From: an uncultured Christensenella sp.
GTDB taxonomy: Bacteria > Bacillota > Clostridia > Christensenellales > UBA3700
Direction of reading: 5' to 3'
NCBI GenBank assembly: GCA_910584035.1
Contig: CAJTZR010000034.1
Coordinates: forward strand, 1-16,971
DNA length: 16,971 nt
The position numbers and the translations under genes were made by a program. Positions within the stretch are counted from its first letter, which is position 1. Every line of letters begins with the position of its first letter. The notes under the pieces were generated by a model, which was not told the origin of the DNA, did no database searches, and saw only the letters and a list, made by a program, of their open reading frames with translations. Of the stretch, positions 1 to 6,019 are shown one piece after another.

Positions 1-54
1 AACTCGCGACATTCGCCTTGGCAAGGCGACGCTCTACCACTGAGCCACTCCCGC
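1..54 (-). tRNA. tRNA-Gly (GCC), partial, 3' end beyond the window
   Basis: Read on the minus strand, the gene starts with the acceptor strand GCGGGAG at 54 and runs through a D-arm (GGCTCAGTGGTAGAGC) to an anticodon stem-loop CGCCTTGCCAAGGCG with anticodon GCC, which reads glycine codons GGC and GGU. The window ends inside the T-arm, so the T-stem 3' side and acceptor 3' strand are missing. Only three bases separate it from the encoded CCA of the tRNA-Val upstream, so the two are almost certainly processed from one transcript. Confidence 0.93.
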
Positions 55-57
55 ATT

Positions 58-133
58 TGGTGGAAACTATAGGGCTCGAACCTATGACCCTCTGCTTGTA
101 AGGCAGATGCTCTCCCAACTGAGCTAAGCTTCC
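58..133 (-). tRNA. tRNA-Val (TAC)
   Basis: This is a complete 76-base cloverleaf on the minus strand. Acceptor GGAAGCT (133 to 127) pairs with AGTTTCC, then the discriminator A and an encoded CCA (60-58). The D-arm is AGCTCAGTTGGGAGAGC, the anticodon stem-loop TCTGC-CTTACAA-GCAGA has anticodon TAC, and the T-loop is GGTTCGAGCCC. It decodes valine GUA/GUG and by wobble the other GUN codons. It is the first gene of a small tRNA operon with tRNA-Gly, with its own promoter immediately upstream. Confidence 0.96.
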
Positions 134-144
134 ACAGCGTTTGT

Positions 145-173
145 ATTATAACAAATCATTTAAAAAAAAGCAA
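145..173 (-). promoter_or_regulatory. Housekeeping-type promoter of the tRNA-Val/tRNA-Gly operon
   Basis: On the minus strand a TTGCTT -35 box (173-168) and a perfect TATAAT -10 box (150-145) are separated by 17 bases. Transcription would start near 138, only a few bases before the mature tRNA end at 133, as is common for bacterial tRNA genes. Confidence 0.75.
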
Positions 174-366
174 GAGATTTTACAAACTTTTTTTAAAAAT
201 TTTTATTTTGTCATAATTACTTTAGTGAAAACCGCATTTTTGCTTTATAAAAGTTAAAAATACTACTCTAATTGAGTGAAAGTCATATTGTTATTATTGC
301 ACTTACAAAATTATTATATGCTACATATTTTAAACTTGTTACAAATTAATTTAATAATATACTAAA

Positions 367-510
367 GGAAGTAAATTTTAAGTTGCATTAAAATTTTATA
401 TTGCTAATGCAATACACTTGCTTTGCAAGTACTTCTCATTTGAATTAACGTCAGTTACTGCAAAATACCCTTTTGGGTGCTTAGCGACCGCTTCCGATAA
501 TATAAATTAT
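367..510 (+). repeat. Structured dispersed repeat, short form, copy A1
   Basis: This 144-base unit has a head that folds into a four-way junction. GAAGT (368-372) pairs with ACTTC (431-435) and encloses three adjacent hairpins: AAATTTTAA/TTAAAATTT (373-381/388-396), TATTGC/GCAATA (399-404/409-414) and ACTTGC/GCAAGT (416-421/425-430). A linker TTGAATTAAC leads to the tail hairpin ACCC-TTTT-GGGT (467-478) and the terminal motif GATAATATAAATTAT (496-510). The same architecture with sequence differences occurs at 14154-14300. A motif like the terminal one (AATAATATACTAA, about 353-365) also lies just left of the unit. Orientation is assigned arbitrarily; flanking genes read the opposite way. Confidence 0.85.
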
Positions 511-697
511 GTGTAATTTAATTTTAGAAAACTCAAATTAAACAAAAGTTACCGCTTCTTGCTTGATACACCAAGTTGACACTATTTGAATCAACATAAG
601 CTACTATCAAATGTCACTACGTGTCGCTTATTGGGGTAACTACAAAATAGATTTTTTTGTGGTGTGTATGAACAGCTTACAATAATTAAATATATAA
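511..697 (+). repeat. Structured dispersed repeat, long form, copy A2
   Basis: This unit of about 187 bases lies directly after copy A1. Its head is the second type: an AT-rich hairpin ending in CTCAAATTAAAC, AAAAG-ttacc-GCTT, and CTTG-atacac-CAAG. Then come a TTGAATCAAC linker, a tail with the CACTACGTG hairpin (about 616-624), and an extra hairpin in which CTACAAAA pairs with TTTTGTGG (about 641-662). It ends in an AT-rich version of the terminal motif. The order matches the copies at 5612 and 13969, with many base differences, so it is an older or faster-diverging copy. Confidence 0.75.
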
Positions 698-883
698 TTT
701 ATTTGCTATCTTTAAATATAATCATAATTAAAAAACAATATGATAATGCATTTAAATTATTATTAAATTTGTAATCGATTTTTTAATTAATAATTATCAA
801 GCTTTTATAAATATATCATCATAAATAATAATTTTCTATTAAATAAATGTTTTATTTCTATGGTTTTAACAACTTAATCTACT
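698..883. other. AT-rich non-coding stretch
   Basis: I see no gene, repeat unit or convincing promoter here. It consists of A/T runs between the repeat pair and a hairpin. It may be decayed sequence or simply spacer. Confidence 0.5.
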
Positions 884-916
884 AATAAACGAGGGACAAA
901 AGAACCCCCGTTTATT
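884..916. repeat. Hairpin with a REP-like GGGTTCTTTTGTCCC core
   Basis: AATAAACG (884-891) pairs with CGTTTATT (909-916), and after one A/C mismatch GGG (893-895) pairs with CCC (905-907) around a nine-base loop. On the minus strand the core reads GGGTTCTTTTGTCCC, which from memory resembles an intergenic palindrome common in clostridial genomes. It lies 123 bases past the stop of the reductase gene and could end that transcript, but no run of T follows the stem, so I call it a repeat hairpin rather than a terminator. Confidence 0.5.
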
Positions 917-1038
917 TACATAATAACGCTGTTAATTTAATAAAAACCATTATTAACTTAAATATATTGCTCTTATATTTTAATTAACGCAATAACTATT
1001 ATTAAGTGAAACTAATAAAACCATATAAAAGCTTATAA

Positions 1039-1776
1039 TTAACACCTTGCACAGCCGTCTACAGAAAGAATGTCTCCAGTAACATAGCTTGCCATATCGC
1101 TTGCTAAAAATAAAAACGCATTAGCAACATCACGAGGTTCACCAATTCTACCAAGAGGTATTGTCTTTATAAGCGGTGCTATAACTTCCTTAGGCAAATT
1201 AGCAACCATATCTGTATTAGTAATACCTGGAGCAACGGCATTAACCCTTATATTAAAAGGTGCTAATTCCCTAGCCAAAGATTTTGTAAGACCATTTACA
1301 GCAAATTTACTTGCTGGGTATCCAACACCAGATGGCTGACCATAAATACTTACCATTGAACTTGTATTTAAAATAACACCCTCACGCCTATCTTTCATAT
1401 AAGGTACAACTGCCTTTGTCATATTGAAAATAGCATTTAAATTTAAATCTATTATTTTGCTAAAGTCCTCACTAGTAGTATTGTCAATTGTAGCACTCGC
1501 AGATATTCCTGCATTGTTAACTAAAATATCAATTTTACCATACTTTGAGATAATATCTTTTACAACCACATTAATCTCATTATAACAAGTCAAATTTGGA
1601 TAATATCCGTCTACTTTTTTGCCCTCATCTAACAAAGTTTTTAACGCTTTATCCACAGTTTCAGCCCTAGAGCCAAGCAAAATAACTTTTGCACCATTTT
1701 CCACAAAAAGTCTTACAATTTCAAGTCCAATACCACGTGTACCGCCAGTAACAACTGCAACTTTATCTTTTAACAT
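1039..1776 (-). CDS. Short-chain dehydrogenase/reductase, FabG-like (3-oxoacyl-ACP reductase family)
   Basis: This 245-residue protein has all classical short-chain dehydrogenase signatures: the nucleotide-binding TGGTRGIG at residues 10-17, NNAG at 87-90, catalytic Ser140, and Tyr153-x3-Lys157 in YPASK, followed by the PG turn of the cofactor loop. A basic residue after the second strand (GSR, residue 37) suggests NADPH. The family reduces keto groups; the closest match by eye is FabG, the beta-ketoacyl-ACP reductase of fatty acid synthesis, but no other fatty acid gene is nearby, so another alcohol or sterol substrate is possible. The usual C-terminal DGG is replaced by DGCARC, giving two terminal-region cysteines. 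The start is supported by AGGGG nine bases upstream. The gene follows the membrane-protein gene by 115 bases and may share its promoter. Confidence 0.88.
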   Translation of the reverse strand: MLKDKVAVVTGGTRGIGLEIVRLFVENGAKVILLGSRAETVDKALKTLLDEGKKVDGYYPNLTCYNEINVVVKDIISKYGKIDILVNNAGISASATIDNTTSEDFSKIIDLNLNAIFNMTKAVVPYMKDRREGVILNTSSMVSIYGQPSGVGYPASKFAVNGLTKSLARELAPFNIRVNAVAPGITNTDMVANLPKEVIAPLIKTIPLGRIGEPRDVANAFLFLASDMASYVTGDILSVDGCARC

Positions 1777-1891
1777 ATTTATTCCCCTTACAACTAAGAT
1801 TGTAGCAAAACAACTACATTAATATTGTAACACAAAAAACAAATTTTTTCCATATAATGCCAAAATTTTGCGTAAAATTTACAATTATATT

Positions 1892-2866
1892 CTAATTAAC
1901 AAATTTACTAATTTGAGTAATAAGTTTAGCACTTGAAACATTTGCAAATGAAACTAACGCACTATTATAATCAACGCTTTGTTTTAACTTACCAATTGAT
2001 TCATTTAACATAGCAAAGTTACTTTCTAAAGTATAATTTATCATAGTAAAACCATCTACAAGAGTCTTACTTATAAACATAGTCGCTGTGCAAATTGCTT
2101 TTTCAATACGTTGAGTTTGTACTTCTCTATCCATTAAAATCAATGCTTCTTTCATACTATCAGCACGGCGAGTTTCAATATTATAAATTATTATATCAAG
2201 ATACTGCCAATCTCTATAATCAACTAACGAATTAAATTGCGATTTTAATCCACCAATAATTTTTGAACCATCAGATATATTTTTGTTTTTAAATTTATTG
2301 TAAGTTTGTTGCAAGCTATCATATTTTTCCTCATATTCTTTAAACAATCTATTGAATTTTTTCAATTCATTAATATGCCTATTATCAGCTTCAACATTTT
2401 TTTTAAAATTTTTTATTAGGTAACCAAAAGCTGAAACTAAAACTATACCACCAATAGCCATTGTTAAATAAACAAATGCTATTGAAGAATCCATTTCATC
2501 AATCCCACTGATTAAACTTAGTGTAAATAAACAAACACCAACAACAAACATAATAATAGATAATACTAAACATATTAAATACATTATAAAATTTTTACTA
2601 GTCATTTTTTCCGATTCAACTCTTTGTAACTTCTCTTGTACTTCCTCACAAATCTTATTATTTTCATAATGATTTGATAAGTCACGAATTAATTTATTGC
2701 TATTTTTGGAAACTAAATTATTAAGCTCATGTATCCTACCATTATTAACATTTACAATTCTTTCTTGTTCTTCTTCAATTTGATTCATTTTCATTGCCAC
2801 CGCAGACATACCTGCTCTTAAGGTATATAAATCTGCTAATAATTCGTTTCTTTCCTTATCTTCCAT
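1892..2866 (-). CDS. Uncharacterised coiled-coil membrane protein with two membrane segments
   Basis: I do not recognise a named family for this 324-residue protein. Residues 1-90 are charged and helical, probably coiled coil. Two strongly hydrophobic segments follow at about 93-119 and 129-151, joined by a short acidic loop (GIDEMDSS), so the protein forms a hairpin in the membrane with both long ends on the same side. Residues 155-200 look like a second coiled coil. A region around 215-255 contains WQYLDIIIYNIETRRADSMK, similar to an (R/G)RADsxKEAL motif that I recall from uncharacterised Bacillota proteins. There is no signal peptide or enzyme motif. The start at 2866 has AGGAG five bases upstream. 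The gene is driven by a consensus promoter overlapped by operators and lies divergent from an Xre regulator, so it is probably conditionally repressed. Confidence 0.85.
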   Translation of the reverse strand: MEDKERNELLADLYTLRAGMSAVAMKMNQIEEEQERIVNVNNGRIHELNNLVSKNSNKLIRDLSNHYENNKICEEVQEKLQRVESEKMTSKNFIMYLICLVLSIIMFVVGVCLFTLSLISGIDEMDSSIAFVYLTMAIGGIVLVSAFGYLIKNFKKNVEADNRHINELKKFNRLFKEYEEKYDSLQQTYNKFKNKNISDGSKIIGGLKSQFNSLVDYRDWQYLDIIIYNIETRRADSMKEALILMDREVQTQRIEKAICTATMFISKTLVDGFTMINYTLESNFAMLNESIGKLKQSVDYNSALVSFANVSSAKLITQISKFVN

Positions 2867-2883
2867 ATTAACTCCTCATTATA

Positions 2884-2899
2884 TATAACCAAGGTTATA
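2884..2899. promoter_or_regulatory. Operator 1, probable Xre binding site
   Basis: TATAACC and GGTTATA form a perfect 7+7 inverted repeat with a two-base AA centre. It lies just downstream of the -10 box of the membrane-protein promoter, over the expected start of transcription. Its centre is 30 bases, about three helical turns, from operator 2, which shares the ACC-NN-GGT core. Confidence 0.72.
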
Positions 2900-2909
2900 G
2901 TTTTTACCA

Positions 2910-2938
2910 ATTATATCACCTTGGTGATAAAATGTCAA
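2910..2938 (-). promoter_or_regulatory. Consensus promoter of the membrane-protein gene
   Basis: On the minus strand TTGACA (2938-2933) and TATAAT (2915-2910) are both perfect matches to the housekeeping consensus and are spaced by exactly 17 bases. The spacer is almost completely filled by operator 2, so a bound repressor would directly block RNA polymerase. Transcription would start near 2903. Confidence 0.85.
2914..2929. promoter_or_regulatory. Operator 2, probable Xre binding site
   Basis: TATCACC and GGTGATA form a perfect 7+7 inverted repeat around TT. It sits between the -35 and -10 boxes of the minus-strand promoter. A weaker plus-strand promoter (TTACCA at 2904-2909, TAAAAT at 2928-2933, spacing 18) would also be covered, which predicts autoregulation of the Xre gene. 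Confidence 0.75.
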
Positions 2939-2998
2939 TATAAATAATGTAGAATTTTATTAAAATTTGAAATAATTTTAATAATGAATGGTGAAAAG

Positions 2999-3208
2999 AT
3001 GAAAATTATAGTTTCAAAAAGAATAAAAGAATTAATGAAAGAAAATAATTTAAATCAAAGTAATTTATCTAAAAAAATTGGCATTAAGCAAGGTACAATA
3101 AGCTATTGGCTTTCAGATAAAAAAGAGCCAAGCATTGCTTCACTTTGGCTTTTAGCTGACTTTTTTGATGTAGATATTGACTATTTAGTAGGAAGAAAAG
3201 ATTATTAA
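2999..3208 (+). CDS. Xre/Cro-CI family helix-turn-helix transcriptional regulator
   Basis: This 69-residue protein is essentially a single DNA-binding domain. The first helix contains ISKRIKELMKEN-like spacing, followed by the helix-turn-helix QSNLSKKIGIKQGTISYW at about residues 20-37, the proline turn KKEPS, and the closing LLADFFDVDIDYLVG helix typical of the family. There is no extra sensing domain, so it may act as a simple repressor or antagonise another factor. I chose the ATG at 2999, preceded by GGTGA, over an in-frame ATG at 2984 that lacks a ribosome binding site. It is the only plus-strand gene in this part of the window, is divergent from the membrane-protein gene, and probably binds the two inverted repeats between them. 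That binding is inferred from position and symmetry. Confidence 0.88.
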   Translation: MKIIVSKRIKELMKENNLNQSNLSKKIGIKQGTISYWLSDKKEPSIASLWLLADFFDVDIDYLVGRKDY

Positions 3209-3284
3209 TAATTTTTATTGTATGGACTTGTGAATATAAAAAACAATTGAAACAAAATGAGATATAAACTAAAAGAATAATTTA

Positions 3285-3375
3285 AAGCTTAATTTTATAA
3301 CTATGAAAAATATATAAGTAATATATTACCTTTATAGTTAAAATTAATGATAATAAATTTATCAAAATTAAGCTT
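3285..3375. repeat. Long AT-rich foldback between the Xre gene and recG
   Basis: AAGCTTAATTTT (3285-3296) is perfectly complementary to AAAATTAAGCTT (3364-3375), and directly inside it TAACTAT (3298-3304) matches ATAGTTA (3334-3340). The structure sits between two convergent genes, where a two-way terminator would be expected, but there is no T-run at either base. It could equally be the remnant of a small mobile element. Confidence 0.5.
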
Positions 3376-3432
3376 AAAAAAATATTGTAATAAACGCAAC
3401 AATTATAATATTAAAAATCATATTTATGGTGC

Positions 3433-5403
3433 TTAATTTAAAACGATATCTTGATAAAAATCATATTTTTGCATATATTTTTCTAATAATTCTTTATCTA
3501 AACTTTCAATATCTGTGCTATCAACTATGGCTTTGGCTGTATTGATTATTTCCTCTGTAATTTTGATATAAAACTTTTCAAATGGATTTTTTCCCGCTTG
3601 ATTAAAGCCAATTAAATCACCATATCCTCTTTCTTGTGCATCAAGTTCGCTTAATAATACCCCGTCATTTATCTCTTTAAGTTGTTTAATGCGATTTGGT
3701 ATTGTATAGCTTGTACAATGCAAATAGCATTCTGATTCTCTACCATCTCTGCCAACTCTACCCCTCAACTGGTGCAAAGACGCTATACCAAACCTTTCTG
3801 CACATAAGATAGCTATTGTATCTAAATTGCTAATATCTATACCTACCTCAATAACCGTAGTGGATACTAAAAGTTTTATTTTACCACTACTAAAGCCCTC
3901 AATTGTTTTTTCCTTTTCTTCCGCTTTCATACTGCCATAAAGCAAACCAAGTTCGTCTTTTTTAAACTTGCTTAGCAAACTTTTGTATACACTCTTGACT
4001 GAATATAAATCTAACCCCTCATTTTCCACAACACGTGGACAAACAATGACTATTTGAGAACCAGTTTTTATTTTGTTTGCAAAATAAGCAAACATATCGG
4101 AGATTTTATTTGAACGCAAAATAAATGTTTTTATATTAGATATTCTACTTTCCGCTTTGTACAATTTACTAATTTTTAAATCGCCAAAAACCATCATTGC
4201 AAAGGAGCGTGGCAACGGAGTTGCAGACATTGACAAACAATGAACGCAGTCACCTTTTGCAAGTAACTTTGCTTTTTGTTTAACACCAAATCTATGAGCT
4301 TCATCTATTATTGCAAGTTTTAAATTTGCAAAATTTATATCGTTTTCCAAACAAGAATGCGTAGAAAAAAGTATATCAATCTCGCCATTTTTAAGCTTTT
4401 CAGCAATAATTGACTTATCAATATTGCTTACACTAGAAGTCAGTAAACAAGTTTTTAAGCCATAACTTTTAAATATTTTATTAAAATTATCGTAATGTTG
4501 CTTTACTAAAATTTCGGTAGGAGCAATCAATGCACATTGCATACCTAAACTTGCTATTGAATACATAGCTAAATGTGCAACAATAGTTTTCCCTGAACCG
4601 ACATCACCAAGTACAAACCTATTCATAATACTACCGCTTTGCAAATCTGACATAATATCATTTAATGCATTTTTCTGTGATTGGGTAAGTTTATAAGGCA
4701 ATTTACTTTCCATAATATGTGGATATATACAATTTAATGGGGTGCATTTTTTTACATTTCTAAGCACTTTATAGCATAATAATTGAGTGGCGATATCATA
4801 AATCGCAAGTTGCTCTTGAGCATTTTGCATTTGTGACATTGACTTTGCAAAATGTATATTTGTATATATTTTATTCAAATTAAAATGTTCTTTAAGTAAA
4901 TTTGGAATATTACAATTTTGTAATGCAAAATCAATTATTTTACGATAACTGACTTCGCCTATTTTACCTTTTAAACTATAAATTGGTTTAATATCTTTTA
5001 GTTTATATTTATTACTTTCATCTGCTATATTAGGATTAATCATTGTGTATTTTTTATTTTCATAACGTAATACGCCCCAAACTAGAACTTTGCCACAATT
5101 TAAACTATACTCCATATAAGGCATATTAAACCAAATTAGGTTTATTGGCAAATCTTCACAAACGCAATCGCATATTATATAGCACAGCTTGTTTTTACTA
5201 TATTGTTTTGGATAAACTTTTACAATATTTACTTTTAAAAGCAAATATTCGCCCTCTACAATATCCTCAACCTTGGTTATATTTGTCATATCCAAGTAAT
5301 TAGTTGGCAGATTTTCCAACAAATCTGTCACCGAATATATGCCAAGACTATTTAATTTTTCAAGTGTTTTATCACCAACACCTTTTAAATCTTTCAGTTC
5401 CAT
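3433..5403 (-). CDS. recG: ATP-dependent DNA helicase RecG
   Basis: RecG reverses stalled replication forks and branch-migrates Holliday junctions. The 656-residue protein has an N-terminal helix-hairpin and wedge domain (residues about 1-150; LKGVGDKTLEKLNSLGI is the typical start), then the helicase core: Walker A GDVGSGKT (266-273), DEAH (367-370), SATPLPR (393-399), and near the C-terminal part AERFG followed by LHQLRGRVGRDGRE. Length is slightly under the usual 680 or so. Codon 1 is the only ATG near the conserved start, but no strong ribosome binding site precedes it. In related genomes recG follows yloV, often with serine dehydratase genes between; here a 616-base gap with repeats lies there instead, so recG probably uses its own promoter. 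Confidence 0.97.
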   Translation of the reverse strand: MELKDLKGVGDKTLEKLNSLGIYSVTDLLENLPTNYLDMTNITKVEDIVEGEYLLLKVNIVKVYPKQYSKNKLCYIICDCVCEDLPINLIWFNMPYMEYSLNCGKVLVWGVLRYENKKYTMINPNIADESNKYKLKDIKPIYSLKGKIGEVSYRKIIDFALQNCNIPNLLKEHFNLNKIYTNIHFAKSMSQMQNAQEQLAIYDIATQLLCYKVLRNVKKCTPLNCIYPHIMESKLPYKLTQSQKNALNDIMSDLQSGSIMNRFVLGDVGSGKTIVAHLAMYSIASLGMQCALIAPTEILVKQHYDNFNKIFKSYGLKTCLLTSSVSNIDKSIIAEKLKNGEIDILFSTHSCLENDINFANLKLAIIDEAHRFGVKQKAKLLAKGDCVHCLSMSATPLPRSFAMMVFGDLKISKLYKAESRISNIKTFILRSNKISDMFAYFANKIKTGSQIVIVCPRVVENEGLDLYSVKSVYKSLLSKFKKDELGLLYGSMKAEEKEKTIEGFSSGKIKLLVSTTVIEVGIDISNLDTIAILCAERFGIASLHQLRGRVGRDGRESECYLHCTSYTIPNRIKQLKEINDGVLLSELDAQERGYGDLIGFNQAGKNPFEKFYIKITEEIINTAKAIVDSTDIESLDKELLEKYMQKYDFYQDIVLN

Positions 5404-5434
5404 AATTATTTATAAAGTAAAGTATATTTTGTAA

Positions 5435-5464
5435 ATTTTAATTAGCATAAATATTTTAATGCAA
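5435..5464 (-). promoter_or_regulatory. Probable recG promoter
   Basis: On the minus strand TTGCAT (5464-5459) and TAAAAT (5440-5435) are 18 bases apart. The start of transcription would be near 5428, giving a short leader to the ATG at 5403. A promoter is expected here because the repeat block and a terminator separate recG from yloV. Confidence 0.5.
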
Positions 5465-5611
5465 TTAATTTGTGTACCAACTAGGCTCTGAGCAAATTGA
5501 TTGTTTATATCCTAATTTAATTAATTTTATTTTAAATTTTTAATTATATTAAACTTTAATATAATTTTTCAACATCAATTTATAAAACTATAACATTGCT
5601 ATAGATTAAGT

Positions 5612-5792
5612 ATCGTTTAATTTGAGTTTTCTCAAATTAAAAAAGTTAACGCTTTTTAATGAATAAATCAAGTCCAACAATATTTGAATTATATCAGTTC
5701 CTGCAAAATACCCATTTAGGTGCTTATTGAGGTCCCCACAAAATAACTTTTTTGTGGCGGATATGAACTGCTTGCAATAATATAAATAATAT
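5612..5792 (+). repeat. Structured dispersed repeat, long form, copy B1
   Basis: This 181-base unit has the second head type: AATTTGAG-tttt-CTCAAATT (about 5619-5638), AAAAG-ttaacg-CTTTT and a third weak hairpin. A TTGAATTATATCAG linker leads to the tail hairpin ACCC-ATTT-AGGT, then to an extra stem CCCCACAAAA/TTTTGTGGCGG (about 5734-5760), ending in GCAATAATATAAATAAT. The order is the same as at 511-697 and 13969-14152. Confidence 0.82.
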
Positions 5793-5945
5793 ATCATTAA
5801 ATTTGAGAGAACTTAAATTTAAACAAAAGCTAACGCTTTTTGCTTTATAAATCAAACTCTACATCATTTGAATTAACAATTGCTGATGTCAAATGCCACT
5901 ACGTACAAAAGCTGACGTTTTATCTTATAATAAAAATAAGATATT
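5793..5945 (+). repeat. Structured dispersed repeat, truncated copy B2 with a fused head fragment
   Basis: A second copy abuts B1. It has the AAATTTGAG/CTTAAATTT hairpin, AAAAGC-taac-GCTTTT, a TTGAATTAAC linker and CAAATGCCACTACGT, where the tail stops. At 5905 it switches into another head fragment (ACAAAAGCTGACGTTTT). The missing terminal motif and the join suggest a deletion or recombination between neighbouring copies. Confidence 0.75.
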
Positions 5946-5971
5946 TTAAAATCTTGTAGCAAGTAATATAA

Positions 5972-6002
5972 TTAAAAATTGGCTTGCCGTAAAGCAAGCC
6001 AA
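5972..6002 (-). terminator. Rho-independent terminator of the asp23-yloV operon
   Basis: TTGGCTTGC (5979-5987) pairs perfectly with GCAAGCCAA (5994-6002) around a six-base loop. Read on the minus strand it is followed by TTTTTAAT and lies 18 bases after the yloV stop codon. Confidence 0.92.
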
Positions 6003-6019
6003 GTATTAGCAATTTTAAA

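Noticed and set aside
367..697. CRISPR array as an explanation of the repeated segments
   Set aside because: Units are 145-185 bases long, vary in sequence, contain internal hairpins, and have no constant repeat with unique spacers. No cas genes are present.
1039..1776. Assignment of the reductase as fabG of the recG-fapR-plsX-fabD-fabG operon
   Set aside because: It is separated from recG by unrelated genes, none of the other fatty-acid genes are present, and the C-terminus differs from typical FabG, so only the family name is given.
5606..5797. Open frame on the minus strand, 63 residues
   Set aside because: It lies wholly inside repeat copy B1, has no ribosome binding site and would be a by-product of the repeat sequence.
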